A stretch of DNA of 64,000 bases from CAVZMO01 sp963776195 (GCA_963776195.1 CAVZMO010000015.1:62001-126000); one strand, 5' to 3'; numbered from the stretch's first letter, positions 1-8,405 are shown. Translations and numbers: made by a program. The notes: a model not told the origin generated them from the sequence alone.

Positions 1-392
1 CGGTAGTGGCCGATGCTCCCCAGCTGATCAGATTGTTCCAGAACCTTATAGGAAATGCGGTAAAATTCAGGGGAAAAGAAGCGCTGAGGATCCATGTTTC
101 AGCAGAGAGAAAAGAAGATGAGTGGCTTTTTTCCATACGGGACAATGGAATCGGAATTGCTCCGGACCAGTTAGAAAAAATATTTGTTGTCTTCCGGCGG
201 CTGCACACCAAAGAAGAGTATCCGGGCACGGGCATAGGCCTGGCAGTGTGCAAAAAAATCGTTGAGCGGCATGGTGGAAAAATCCGGGTAGAGTCGGAGC
301 CGGGAAAAGGTTCGACGTTTTACTTCACGATGCCGATCAAGGAACAACCGTCTCAAGCAGCCCCTATAACTTCAAATATGTCCGGAAATTGA
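1..392 (+). CDS. Sensor histidine kinase, C-terminal catalytic part (5' end outside window)
   Basis: The frame is open from the first base, so this is the 3' end of a longer gene and not a 128-residue protein. What is visible is an HATPase_c domain: the N-box (NLIGNAVKF), the G1 box (DNGIGIAP), a phenylalanine-rich F-box (IFVVFRRLH) and the G2 box (GTGIGLAVCKKIVERHGG). These bind ATP for autophosphorylation of a histidine that lies upstream of the window. The spelling of the N-box (RLFQNLIGNA) is typical of PAS- or phytochrome-type kinases. The input signal cannot be told. The next gene is convergent, so the partner regulator is not on this side. Confidence 0.9.
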   Translation, partial: VVADAPQLIRLFQNLIGNAVKFRGKEALRIHVSAERKEDEWLFSIRDNGIGIAPDQLEKIFVVFRRLHTKEEYPGTGIGLAVCKKIVERHGGKIRVESEPGKGSTFYFTMPIKEQPSQAAPITSNMSGN

Positions 393-401
393 CATTGGTT
401 C

Positions 402-1430
402 TTAAGATCTTCCCAGATGTTTCTCCATCTCTCGTCTGGCATGATCGATATTTTCCAGTTCTTTCACCATGCTCAGGTTAATATTCAGCCGTGATGCATA
501 AGGCTCAAGGAGATTCATCGCTTCTTCTTTTCTCACCAATATTTCCAATGGAACAATCGAGGTATTTTCGATGCAAGAGAGAAATTGTTCGAGAAATTCT
601 TTCTCGTATTCGATAACTCCGGCAAGATGCACATCGAGAATAAAGCCTGAGTCACGGTCAATGAGCATGATCGCATAAGGGAAATAAGGTCTTTCTCCTT
701 TGGTTATGGGCGTAGGAGCATAAAAGAAATCGACTTCCCATATCATTGGAGTAGATTCGGCGGTCTTTCTTATTCTTTGCAGCCGAATTTCATCCACCGG
801 TACATCTGAACATTTTGCCTGTTTGAGAGGAGCGGGTTCCCTCCACTCGTCTTTCCAAACAATCATGCCGTCCTTTTTTTCGGGCGCCCTTACCAAATAA
901 AGGTTCTTTTTTGGAGGACTCAATAATTTTTTATTATCTTTGAGTCGTAAACAGACAAGTTTTGCCTGCTGCAATGCAGCCGTCATGCAGGACGCTTCAT
1001 CCCTATGCAAAAACCAGGGGAAATACCCGGGCTTATAACTTCTGAAGAGCGGCCAGGCATTTCGTCCCCTGAATTTAAACCCCAGTTCATGAATGATCTG
1101 CAAATCTTCTTTATCGATGAAGCGTCTATCCTCAAAGGACAGCATCAGGCAATCCTGAATATATAAAGAATCCGGGTCCCCGGGCTTTATCTGCCCCTTC
1201 TGGATATTTATATACCCCTGCAAGCCTTGAGTTCCCGAATATATGGCCATTGCTAAAACCTCGCCCAACTCACCCATAACGCAGCAATACCCGACTTCAC
1301 CACTCTGAGGATTTTGGACACCGAATATATCGGTTTCTTTCATCCATCCCCACGGTTCGATTCCCCTGAACTCTAATGCAGCATCATAGAGGGCCTTCCA
1401 CTCTTTGAACGACGGTTCTGGTTGTTTCAT
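402..1430 (-). CDS. Hypothetical protein of about 342 residues
   Basis: The protein is soluble, with no signal peptide or membrane segment. It has two rough halves: an N-terminal part rich in Trp and Gly (WGWMKETDIFGV, GYCCVMGELGE) and a C-terminal part with IWEVDFFYAPTPI and the phrase MLIDRDSGFILD. I recall similar proteins as DUF-only families (DUF7309/DUF6930-like), but I cannot confirm this and assign no function. I chose the ATG at 1430 over one nine codons upstream because AAAGGAACC lies just before it. It is convergent with the kinase fragment and divergent from phoB. Confidence 0.7.
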   Translation of the reverse strand: MKQPEPSFKEWKALYDAALEFRGIEPWGWMKETDIFGVQNPQSGEVGYCCVMGELGEVLAMAIYSGTQGLQGYINIQKGQIKPGDPDSLYIQDCLMLSFEDRRFIDKEDLQIIHELGFKFRGRNAWPLFRSYKPGYFPWFLHRDEASCMTAALQQAKLVCLRLKDNKKLLSPPKKNLYLVRAPEKKDGMIVWKDEWREPAPLKQAKCSDVPVDEIRLQRIRKTAESTPMIWEVDFFYAPTPITKGERPYFPYAIMLIDRDSGFILDVHLAGVIEYEKEFLEQFLSCIENTSIVPLEILVRKEEAMNLLEPYASRLNINLSMVKELENIDHARREMEKHLGRS

Positions 1431-1460
1431 TTCAGGTTCCTTTCTGTAAGAAAACAAGTT

Positions 1461-1498
1461 CCCAAATCCGGCGATAATTCCTTATCGCCGGATTTGGG
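1461..1498. repeat. Perfect 17-bp inverted repeat (hairpin) in the divergent gap before phoB
   Basis: Arms at 1461-1477 (beginning CCCAAATCCGGCGATAA) and 1482-1498 are exact reverse complements around the 4-base loop TTCC. The element lies 31 bases upstream of the start of the leftward gene and about 165 bases before phoB. No gene ends here, so an ordinary terminator is not expected, although a short T-rich tract follows on the + side. The rest of the gap up to 1662 shows no recognisable promoter. Confidence 0.75.
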
Positions 1499-1662
1499 TT
1501 TATCTTTAATGCATCATACAATTTTCTGTCAGCGGCATACAAGTCTGTCGAATATTCCTTTGCAACAAAAAAGGCAAAGGGCGTCATGGACCGAGGTTCT
1601 ATCAAAAAAGGACAGCGCAGGCATGAATTGCGTTTGAGTTAAAGATCGTGCTATAAGTATAT

Positions 1663-2361
1663 ATGGCCGAACCCAAGCACATTCTTGTAGTTGACGATGA
1701 GGCTGATCTCGTCGAGCTTGTCTCCTATAATTTGAGGAAAGAAGGGTTTGCCGTAGACTCAGCCTCAGATGGTGAAACAGCCCTCACCAAGATAAGGAAA
1801 GGCCGGTATGATCTCGTGGTTCTGGACCTCATGCTGCCGGGAATTCAGGGGATCGAACTCTGCCGTATTTTGAGGAATGAACCGGAGACGGCGGGCTTAC
1901 CGATTATTATGCTTACCGCAAAGGGAGAAGAGGTGGACAGAATTCTCGGTCTCGAGATGGGAGCTGACGACTATATGACGAAGCCGTTCAGCCCGAGGGA
2001 ACTTATTGCAAGGGTGAGAGCCGTTCTCCGGAGATTAATAGGGAAACCCATACCCGAAAAGATATTGAAAATAGGTGAACTTGAAATAGATAGAGAAAGA
2101 TATACGGTCTCTATAAGAGGAAAACAGGTCAAACTGAGTGCGACTGAGTTTAAAGTCCTTCTCTTCCTGGCCGAAAGAAGAGGAAAGGTGTTCAGCAGAA
2201 ACCAACTTCTTGATGCGGTATGGCACGACGAGGCATTCGTGGAACCGAGAACGGTTGATGTGCATATCAGAAGATTAAGGTCCCATATAGAGGAAGACGC
2301 TGCTAACCCGAAATATATAAAAACAATGCGGGGAATAGGCTATCTATTTAATGAAAAGTGA
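1663..2361 (+). CDS. phoB: Phosphate regulon response regulator, OmpR/PhoB family
   Basis: The length of 232 residues is normal for PhoB. Residues 5-120 form a receiver domain with the acidic pair DDE at 11-13, phospho-acceptor Asp55 (VVLDLMLPG) and the conserved Lys in MTKPFSP near 105. Residues 135-230 form a winged-helix DNA-binding domain ending in the typical VDVHIRRLRSHI and IKTMRGIGYLF. PhoB binds tandem Pho-box repeats upstream of phosphate-starvation genes, and such repeats occur at 4208, 5891, 6159, 16265 and 16448 in this window. No good ribosome site precedes the ATG. The stop codon abuts phoR, so the two are one operon. Confidence 0.93.
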   Translation: MAEPKHILVVDDEADLVELVSYNLRKEGFAVDSASDGETALTKIRKGRYDLVVLDLMLPGIQGIELCRILRNEPETAGLPIIMLTAKGEEVDRILGLEMGADDYMTKPFSPRELIARVRAVLRRLIGKPIPEKILKIGELEIDRERYTVSIRGKQVKLSATEFKVLLFLAERRGKVFSRNQLLDAVWHDEAFVEPRTVDVHIRRLRSHIEEDAANPKYIKTMRGIGYLFNEK

Positions 2362-2364
2362 GTG

Positions 2365-4167
2365 ATGAAACACGTCCTGTTCAGAAGAATCTTATTTGCC
2401 TATGTAATCATAGCGACTCTGCTTCTCATTTCCCTCGAATTCTATCTCTCCAGTGCCGTTAAGGAGAATTATGTCTTAAACCTCAGGGAGAGCCTTCTTA
2501 TACAGGCACGCTTAATCGCCGATCAGATGCCGTCTTTTTCCACAAACAACCTTGACGAGTTTTGCAAGAGGTCCAAGGAAAAGACAGGCGCAAGAGTGAC
2601 CGTCATCGATAGTTCAGGTAAAGTCCTTGGAGACTCGGATGAACCTTCGGATACAATGGAAAATCACGCAAACAGGCCTGAGATCAGAGAAGCCGATATC
2701 AGTGATCTCGGCAGTTCCATCCGGTATAGCAAAACAATCAAGAGGGACCTCTTTTATCTTGCTTTGGCAATCGGTAAGGATGAGGACAAAAAATTTCTCA
2801 GACTCTCGATGCCCCTTCATGACATTGAGAGCGCGATGAATAAAATTCGATGGAAAATCATTGTCGCATCCCTCTCGGTCTCATTTGTCGTCATCGTGTT
2901 TGGACTGTTGCAGGCAAGAAGGGTTACAAAATCCATCGAAGAGATTGCGGCCTTTTCGAAAGAGGTTTCAGCAGGTAATTTCAGGAAAAGACTTTTTCTC
3001 AAAGAAAAAGATGAACTCGGAGAGCTGGGTGAAAATATAAACAATATGGCCCAGGAGCTTAATGCGAGATTTCAGCAAAGCGAGGTTGAAAGACAGAAGA
3101 TAGAGGCGATCCTTCGAAATATGTCCGACGGACTGATCCTGGCGGACATTAAGGGCAAGATAATCCTGGTCAATAACGCGCTTATGGACCTTTTCGGTAT
3201 CGGATCAAGTATCGAGGGTAAGACACTGACGGAGGTCTTGAGAAAAGCGGAACTCATGGACATAGTCGAGCAGGTTACGGGAAGCAAGGAGAGGATATCG
3301 CGCGAAATAGAGGTCAGTTATCCGAAAGAACTTTATCTCATGGTCACCGCCTCGCCTTTTTACTCCCACAGCGACAGGGGAGAATCGTCGGGAGTAGTTT
3401 TGACATTTCATGATATTACGAGGCTGAGGAAGCTTGAAGAGATGAGGAAGGATTTCGTAGCAAATGTTACCCATGAAATAAAGACCCCGATTACGGCAAT
3501 AAAAGGGTTTGCGGAGACGCTCATCGAAGGCGCACTGGAGGACAAGGAGAATGCCCTGAAGTTTCTTGAGACCATAAAGAACAACAGCGAACGGCTGAAT
3601 TCACTGGTGAACGATCTGTTGACGCTCTCAAGGATTGAACTCGGGGACATTAGGATAGAAAAAGATGTTGTGAATCTCGATGAAATTATTGATGCGGTCT
3701 TTACAACCCTGGAAGACAAAGCCGGGAAGAAAAAACTATATCTCAAGAGGATGGTGTCCCCTGAAATCGGGGAATTGCAGGCCGACAGGGACCGGTTGAT
3801 TCAAATACTGCTCAACCTGGTGGACAACGGTATTAAGTTCACGGAAGAGGGAGGGGTGACAATAAAAGTTCAAAAAGAAAAGCCTTTGACCCGAGCTCGG
3901 GCCGAGGGTCCGAAAGTTGAAAGTGAAGAAAAAGATTTCATTGAAATATCTGTCGAAGATACCGGAACAGGCATCCCCAAAAAGCATCTCTCCCGTCTCG
4001 GTGAAAGATTTTACAGGGTTGATCGTGCTCGTTCCAGGGAACTCGGAGGCACCGGACTCGGCCTTGCAATTGTCAAACATCTCGTGAAGGCGCATGGCTG
4101 GAGTATGGAGATCGAAAGCACCGAGGGACAGGGAACGACAGTGAAGATTCTTTGTCCCGTAGGCTAA
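2365..4167 (+). CDS. phoR: Phosphate regulon sensor histidine kinase
   Basis: About 600 residues. In order: a membrane helix (about 10-29), an extracytoplasmic segment to about 163, a second helix (165-184), a HAMP linker (185-240), a PAS domain (245-350), a HisKA domain with His371 in FVANVTHEIKTPI, and an HATPase with N-box (LLNLVDNGIKF), G1 (DTGTGIP) and G2 (GGTGLGLAIVKH). This matches the long PhoR form with a periplasmic sensor. It phosphorylates PhoB when phosphate is scarce and is normally restrained by PstSCAB and PhoU. The ATG at 2365 is preferred; an in-frame GTG lies one codon earlier, directly after the phoB stop. Confidence 0.92.
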   Translation: MKHVLFRRILFAYVIIATLLLISLEFYLSSAVKENYVLNLRESLLIQARLIADQMPSFSTNNLDEFCKRSKEKTGARVTVIDSSGKVLGDSDEPSDTMENHANRPEIREADISDLGSSIRYSKTIKRDLFYLALAIGKDEDKKFLRLSMPLHDIESAMNKIRWKIIVASLSVSFVVIVFGLLQARRVTKSIEEIAAFSKEVSAGNFRKRLFLKEKDELGELGENINNMAQELNARFQQSEVERQKIEAILRNMSDGLILADIKGKIILVNNALMDLFGIGSSIEGKTLTEVLRKAELMDIVEQVTGSKERISREIEVSYPKELYLMVTASPFYSHSDRGESSGVVLTFHDITRLRKLEEMRKDFVANVTHEIKTPITAIKGFAETLIEGALEDKENALKFLETIKNNSERLNSLVNDLLTLSRIELGDIRIEKDVVNLDEIIDAVFTTLEDKAGKKKLYLKRMVSPEIGELQADRDRLIQILLNLVDNGIKFTEEGGVTIKVQKEKPLTRARAEGPKVESEEKDFIEISVEDTGTGIPKKHLSRLGERFYRVDRARSRELGGTGLGLAIVKHLVKAHGWSMEIESTEGQGTTVKILCPVG

Positions 4168-4207
4168 TCCAGGGTTTCTCACATCTCAACCGCATTTTTT
4201 CGGGCAA

Positions 4208-4262
4208 CGCAACACAAATTTAATCTTCCTTTAATATTCCTGTAACATTGGGATTGTACAGT
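4208..4262 (+). promoter_or_regulatory. Pho-box-like repeats and promoter of the porin gene
   Basis: Three clear 7-base units at exact 11-bp spacing: TTTAATC (4219), TTTAATA (4230) and TGTAACA (4241). A weaker CGCAACA at 4208 keeps the same phase. A -10-like TGTACA or TACAGT follows about 7-9 bases after the last unit. PhoB sites are 7-bp repeats with 4-bp spacers that replace the -35 box, so this fits phosphate-starvation control of the porin. Confidence 0.7.
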
Positions 4263-4359
4263 AATGACGTCTATATGGAACAGGTTGGAATGTTTAGACA
4301 CAGCAATTCTCATCTGGCCGGACACATTATCAAAAAAATTATTCAAAGGAGGAAGCAGT

Positions 4360-5658
4360 ATGAAGAGAGGGTTGTCGTTGGTTCTAAGTCTGTGCTTTTT
4401 ATTTTTGTTATCGGGGATATCGAAGGCCGAAGATATTACGGACCCGATTCTGAAGAAACTTGTGGAAAAGGGCATTCTGACCCAACAGGAAGCCGTCGGT
4501 ATTATGAAGGACATGGATAAGGAGAAGGCGGAAAAAGACAAAAAGGCAGAGGAACAAGTTGAGAAAAAGATTGAACAGAAGGTCGCAGCGGCGGCGCCGG
4601 CGGAGAATAAGGACCTCGAAAAGGTAGTGAAAGCCCTGAAGGGATTTAAATTCGGAGGTTTATGGTATCTCTCATATCAGAATGGTGAGGGCGCCGATGT
4701 CGGCGGCAGCGCCGGCGACGGGGTGGACAGAAGTAAATTTGCCGTAAAACGTGGTTATTTGACCGTGCAAAAGGAATTCTTCCCGTGGTTTAGTGCAAGG
4801 ATAACCACCGATGTAACAACTGTCAAGGATGCAACGAGCAATCTCGACGGTTCACTGGCAGTGAGGATCAAGTACTTATACGCCCAATTTAATGCTCCTG
4901 ATATAGCGTTTCTGACCAAACCCAATGTGGAAGTCGGCGTGGTTCATATGCCCTGGCTTGATTATGAAGAGCATGTAAACTACTACCGGTTGCAGGATAC
5001 CATGTTTCTCGAAAGAAACGGCATCTTCAACTCAGCCGACATCGGTGTAACATTTGCCGGTTTATTTGGCGGTTTTGTAAACGAAGATTATCAGAAGAGT
5101 GTAAATTCCGCATATCCAGGTCGCTACGGGAGCGTTCAGGCAGGTATATATAACGGCGGCGGATATGCTGCCGGCGAGAATAACAAGAACAAGGTCCTGG
5201 AGGGAAGGCTGACCGTCAGGCCATTGCCCGATATTATTCCGGGGCTCCAATTCACATACTTCGGGTTGACCGGAAAAGGAAACGCGAGCAAGGAACCGGA
5301 CTGGACAACGAATATCGCGTTTGCAAGTTTTGAACACGAATATGTTGTTCTCACGGGCCAATATTTTTGGGGTAAAGGAAATCAAAAAGGATCTGATGAA
5401 AATGACAGAGACGGCTACTCTGTGTTCGCCGAATTAAAGCCCCATAAGCAATTCAGCATCATCGGCCGCTATGACCATTTTGACCCTAATACAGATAAAT
5501 CAGACGACGAGAACAGCAGGTACATCGCCGGAGTTGCCTATCATATCGATAAACAGCACAATAACATGGTCTTACTCGATTACGACACTGTCAAGTATGA
5601 GCAGTCCGGCAAAAAGGACGACAACAGAGTACAGCTTACCCTGCAGGTTGCTTTTTAA
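4360..5658 (+). CDS. Phosphate-selective porin O/P-type outer membrane channel
   Basis: 432 residues from the ATG at 4360, which follows AAAGGAGGAAGCA; longer in-frame starts have no ribosome site. A signal peptide (LCFLFLLSGISKAED) leads to a Lys/Glu-rich coiled-coil segment (about 55-90) and then a beta-rich region with many alternating aromatic strands, ending in VQLTLQVAF with the terminal Phe expected of outer-membrane barrels. Similar proteins are OprP/OprO-like porins. Its place after phoR and behind a Pho box supports phosphate or polyphosphate uptake across the outer membrane. Substrate specificity is inferred from context. A strong terminator follows. Confidence 0.85.
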   Translation: MKRGLSLVLSLCFLFLLSGISKAEDITDPILKKLVEKGILTQQEAVGIMKDMDKEKAEKDKKAEEQVEKKIEQKVAAAAPAENKDLEKVVKALKGFKFGGLWYLSYQNGEGADVGGSAGDGVDRSKFAVKRGYLTVQKEFFPWFSARITTDVTTVKDATSNLDGSLAVRIKYLYAQFNAPDIAFLTKPNVEVGVVHMPWLDYEEHVNYYRLQDTMFLERNGIFNSADIGVTFAGLFGGFVNEDYQKSVNSAYPGRYGSVQAGIYNGGGYAAGENNKNKVLEGRLTVRPLPDIIPGLQFTYFGLTGKGNASKEPDWTTNIAFASFEHEYVVLTGQYFWGKGNQKGSDENDRDGYSVFAELKPHKQFSIIGRYDHFDPNTDKSDDENSRYIAGVAYHIDKQHNNMVLLDYDTVKYEQSGKKDDNRVQLTLQVAF

Positions 5659-5691
5659 CGCCAAATAAAAAGCACTGCTTAACCCTTATTT

Positions 5692-5718
5692 GCCCTCCCC
5701 ATCGGGAGGGCGTTTTTT
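5692..5718 (+). terminator. Rho-independent terminator of the porin gene
   Basis: GCCCTCCC (5692-5699) pairs with GGGAGGGC (5704-5711) and a run of six T follows. It lies 34 bases after the porin stop codon. Confidence 0.9.
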
Positions 5719-5727
5719 GAACGGATT

Positions 5728-5874
5728 ATGTTTGAATACGATATGGTGAAGAAAGATTTTCTCTGGGGTGTGGCAACGTCTGCCTTTCAGCTGGAGGGAT
5801 CTCCTTATGCGGACTGGGCATCATGGGATTCGATACTGAGTTCAACCCCCGATGTAAAGACCAGATTTGCCTAA
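5728..5874 (+). pseudogene. N-terminal remnant of a family 1 glycosyl hydrolase (beta-glucosidase type)
   Basis: A 48-codon open frame whose start carries KKDFLWGVATSAFQLEG. That is the conserved N-terminal signature of GH1 beta-glucosidases, where it forms the first barrel strand and the Gln that binds sugar. It continues as SPYADWASWDSILSS and then ends at TAA, where a real GH1 enzyme runs on for about 400 residues. No downstream continuation is seen in other frames before the next Pho box at 5891. It is therefore a truncated relic, probably left by a deletion that joined the porin terminator to the next unit. Activity is not possible. Confidence 0.75.
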
Positions 5875-5890
5875 TATACGTAAGTCAAAA

Positions 5891-5934
5891 ATTAACCTTT
5901 CTTTCATAATTCTGTAATATCTCTTTGCTATAGT
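5891..5934 (+). promoter_or_regulatory. Pho-box-like repeats and -10 before the 65-residue Cys-rich gene
   Basis: Units ATTAACC (5891), TTTCATA (5902) and TGTAATA (5913) are spaced exactly 11 bp, and TATAGT follows at 5929. The architecture matches that before the porin and pstS. Confidence 0.65.
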
Positions 5935-5955
5935 TTCTTAAAGAGGAGGTGAATA

Positions 5956-6153
5956 ATGAATATCTACACAGGTTATCAGGAGCAGTCAACATACGGCGGC
6001 CATGAGACGGCATGTCCGTATAACGGTGTCAATGTTTGTACGGCTTCCTTCTCATCAATGGCAATCGATAACCAGAGAAGGGAAAATTGCTGCGGAACAG
6101 ACAAGTACGACAATTGCCCTATATTCTTGTCAAAAGTATTAAGAAAAGCTTAG
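5956..6153 (+). CDS. Small Cys-rich protein, 65 residues
   Basis: A strong ribosome site (GAGGAGGTGAATA) precedes the ATG, so the ORF is credible. It has five cysteines: CPYNGVNVC, then CC, then YDNCPIFL. The pattern suggests a small metal-binding or disulfide module, and the ending (CPIFLSKVLRK) resembles short Cys-rich domains found singly in many anaerobes. There is no signal peptide or membrane helix. A Pho-box-like promoter lies directly upstream and a second Pho-box unit directly downstream, so it is probably made during phosphate limitation. Function unknown. Confidence 0.75.
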   Translation: MNIYTGYQEQSTYGGHETACPYNGVNVCTASFSSMAIDNQRRENCCGTDKYDNCPIFLSKVLRKA

Positions 6154-6158
6154 CAGCA

Positions 6159-6187
6159 GGTGACCCAAAATTCACCCTTTTGTAACA
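6159..6187 (+). promoter_or_regulatory. Pho-box-like repeats before the 73-residue Cys-rich gene
   Basis: Units GGTGACC (6159), ATTCACC (6170) and TGTAACA (6181) lie at 11-bp steps, starting five bases after the previous stop codon. No convincing -10 is seen, so this is weaker than the other sites. Confidence 0.5.
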
Positions 6188-6232
6188 TCCCCGCAGCAAA
6201 AGCGTGGTAACTCATAAAAAAGGAGGTTCATT

Positions 6233-6454
6233 ATGCACCTTGATAGAGTTTTCACAACCTGTCCCCACCTGACCGGAAGTCCTGAAGGTGCAGTATGTCA
6301 AGCTGTACTTGCGCTTATAAGAAATATCGAGGATATCGATCCCGATATCTGCATCAGCAGATATTTTGAAGTGTGCCGTATTTATATTTCCAAACTGCAG
6401 GAGATCGATATTATTCCGGCCTCAGCCGGCGACGCGACTATAGAACAAATTTAA
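6233..6454 (+). CDS. Small Cys-containing protein, 73 residues
   Basis: An AAGGAGGTTCATT ribosome site precedes the ATG. Cysteines occur in FTTCPHLTGSPEGAVC and in CISRYFEVCRIY. The CPHLTGSPEG phrase is distinctive, but I know no function for it. It appears soluble and largely helical. It shares orientation, Cys content and a Pho-box-like leader with the gene before it, so the two may act together under phosphate limitation. Confidence 0.7.
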   Translation: MHLDRVFTTCPHLTGSPEGAVCQAVLALIRNIEDIDPDICISRYFEVCRIYISKLQEIDIIPASAGDATIEQI

Positions 6455-6593
6455 CAGGAATTTAATGGGGCCCCACCGGCGTTTTTAAGCCTGCTGATTT
6501 AGGAGATCTCTGATTATTGTCACCATAGTCAGATAAATTGTCATGTGATTCTTTCATCTCAAAAAATGAATGGCCCATCCGGAAGATCATAGA

Positions 6594-6626
6594 AAAGGAG
6601 CCCGCGGAAAAATCGCGGACTCCTTG
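6594..6626 (-). terminator. Probable leftward terminator hairpin
   Basis: Twelve-base arms at 6595-6606 and 6614-6625 pair with one mismatch around GAAAAAT. Read leftward, the stem is followed by TTTTCT. It would end a leftward transcript from about 6.7-7.0 kb. The rest of 6455-6730 shows nothing recognisable. Confidence 0.55.
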
Positions 6627-6730
6627 AACTGCAGCGCTGCGGCAAGCGAGCTTTCGTGATTGCCGTGAAACGGGTAGAAACCGATCCCGTATTTTAATCA
6701 GGCATTCGTTACGAAGTGATGAAGGGAATA

Positions 6731-7015
6731 TTACGACTTTATGAAATTTTTGAGTTTGGCAGAAAATGAAGGAATTTTCAGCACGAGAGTCTGTAGCTTT
6801 TCAGGAGTAATCTTAGTTAGAGTGGCTTTTGAAAAACACTTTTTCACGAAGTAGCGTTGTTCATCTGCAGTGAGAAATAATCTGCTTCTTATGCCCGGCA
6901 ATAAACAGCTTTTTTTGCGGTCTGTACCTACAAGCAGAATCAAGAGGGTTAAATTTTTATTGAGTACTTGATCAAAGACGCACGTTGGACAATCTTTGTC
7001 CGGGGCGAAGATCAC
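6731..7015 (-). CDS. Doubtful ORF, 94 residues, possible redoxin-like remnant
   Basis: A GTG start lies directly after an in-frame TAG with no good ribosome site, so this may be the 3' part of a broken gene. The N-terminus has a CPTC pair (DKDCPTCVFDQ) followed by a hydrophobic strand, which is suggestive of a thioredoxin-fold fragment but no more. The C-terminus is Lys-rich and helical. Another frame just upstream contains a protein-like stretch (NSIENLNRWNSLNPVCW), which also hints at a frameshift. A leftward hairpin lies downstream. Confidence 0.3.
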   Translation of the reverse strand: MIFAPDKDCPTCVFDQVLNKNLTLLILLVGTDRKKSCLLPGIRSRLFLTADEQRYFVKKCFSKATLTKITPEKLQTLVLKIPSFSAKLKNFIKS

Positions 7016-7225
7016 CTACCAACAAACGGGGTTCAATGAGTTCCAACGGTTAAGATTTTCGATGGAATTACGCATAACGAGATAAATAACCCGCTGCCGC
7101 AACAGGTCGGAATGAAAATAGTGCTGAGCTTAATGCCAGTTGGGTTGATTTTTTATCACATCGAAGATATGACTCGTCGTCTAAACTCGCAACCTTTCAA
7201 ATAATATTTGAACTCAGGCAATAGG

Positions 7226-8035
7226 TTATTTTCTAAAAAACTTTTCGTAGGCGGCGCGCCTTCTTTCTTTATCAACTGCCACATAACAATCGTTAATGTT
7301 TTTATCGTCTTTTACTTCCGCACATTTAGCCTGACGCCATTCATGCCGATAGGGTATATCCCCATGAAAATACGTTCTCACTGTTTTGTAGTCTAATTCC
7401 ATTGCTTTTTCTGGTCGCGTACCAAGAATTTTATCCTGTATGTGCTTAGGGACGCCCATCTCCTGCATATATTCCCTTGCAAATTTTTGCCGAGCGATAA
7501 ATTTGTTTCGTGCGTCTTCTTCGGATAATTGCCCAAATTCATTCTTATCAAAATAAGGACGGTGAACTACTATATGTCCTCCTGCTCTGTTCACACCGCC
7601 TATAAAAATGAAAAAACATGAGCCTGCGCAAATACAATTATAATCCTTTGGTACGGTGACAAAGTTGCGAAAAGTTTTCAATGAATCGCACAGCGGTTGA
7701 CCATCCTCACTTTGAGACGGAACAACTGTTGTCAACTCTAATTTTCTTATCGCCCTGCCAATTTTAATTGCCTCAGAAAAATTGCCTCCAGGAGAAAATA
7801 TGTAGACATTGCTTATTTTTCCGTTATTCTGATTTATTTTTTTGATGAATCGCTTATAATCTCCCTTCATTATTTCGCCCTCGATAACAATTGACTTTAG
7901 CCCGCCCCCCGGCTCAGAAATATGAGTGCGAATTTCTGCGGAGAACACTTCTTTAGAGGTAACCATTAAGAATGTCAAGAATGTCAGAGTTATCAACGAA
8001 ACTGATAACAAGCCGTTGCGAATTATGAAAGTCAT
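7226..8035 (-). CDS. Secreted ClpP/crotonase-fold protein, COG3904-like
   Basis: 269 residues with AAGGGGATGCC before the ATG. An N-terminal hydrophobic segment (about 6-28) is a signal peptide or anchor. The middle has SPGGNFSEAIKIGRAIRKL and, after a Cys pair, ICAGSCFFIFIGG, which match the substrate-binding Gly loop and the nucleophile-Ser region of ClpP/SppA-like peptidases. A following HIVVHRP may supply the His. Cysteines near 116, 134, 138, 238 and 250 may form disulfides, which suits the periplasm. Proteolytic activity is inferred from fold motifs only. It sits alone between intergenic stretches in the accessory region. Confidence 0.75.
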   Translation of the reverse strand: MTFIIRNGLLSVSLITLTFLTFLMVTSKEVFSAEIRTHISEPGGGLKSIVIEGEIMKGDYKRFIKKINQNNGKISNVYIFSPGGNFSEAIKIGRAIRKLELTTVVPSQSEDGQPLCDSLKTFRNFVTVPKDYNCICAGSCFFIFIGGVNRAGGHIVVHRPYFDKNEFGQLSEEDARNKFIARQKFAREYMQEMGVPKHIQDKILGTRPEKAMELDYKTVRTYFHGDIPYRHEWRQAKCAEVKDDKNINDCYVAVDKERRRAAYEKFFRK

Positions 8036-8405
8036 GGCATCCCCTTTTTGAAATATCGGATATGCGTTGCCCTGATTGTCTTTTCATTAATTATGCCTTT
8101 AAGTCCCTTCCATGAGGTGTAATGATAAGACGAGTCCTTTGACATTATGCTCCTTCTTTGTAACTAAGACAACTTCCTGATGTCTATACCCTGAACAGCC
8201 CGACTGAGTCTGTTTGTCGTATTTTTACTGAATTCCATCTGTAATATAGCATTCCAGAAGAGTTCTTGAAAATCATTCCTACAGGAAGAAGAGAGTCTTA
8301 TTTAATTTTTTAAAAGTCTTTGATGACGGTCGGGTGGTAGACAAATAATTATAAATGGCTGCGCATGTCTCTTCAAGAATATGAACGTTGAAGGGTATAA
8401 AAAGG
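8036..8405. other. Non-coding gap before the transposase element
   Basis: No ORF with a ribosome site, no RNA gene and no strong hairpin is seen. It ends at the left inverted repeat of the Y1 transposase element. Confidence 0.5.

Noticed and set aside
1340..1365. GGTTCGATTCCCC, resembling a tRNA T-arm
   Set aside because: It lies inside the coding frame of the 402-1430 gene and has no acceptor, D or anticodon arms around it.
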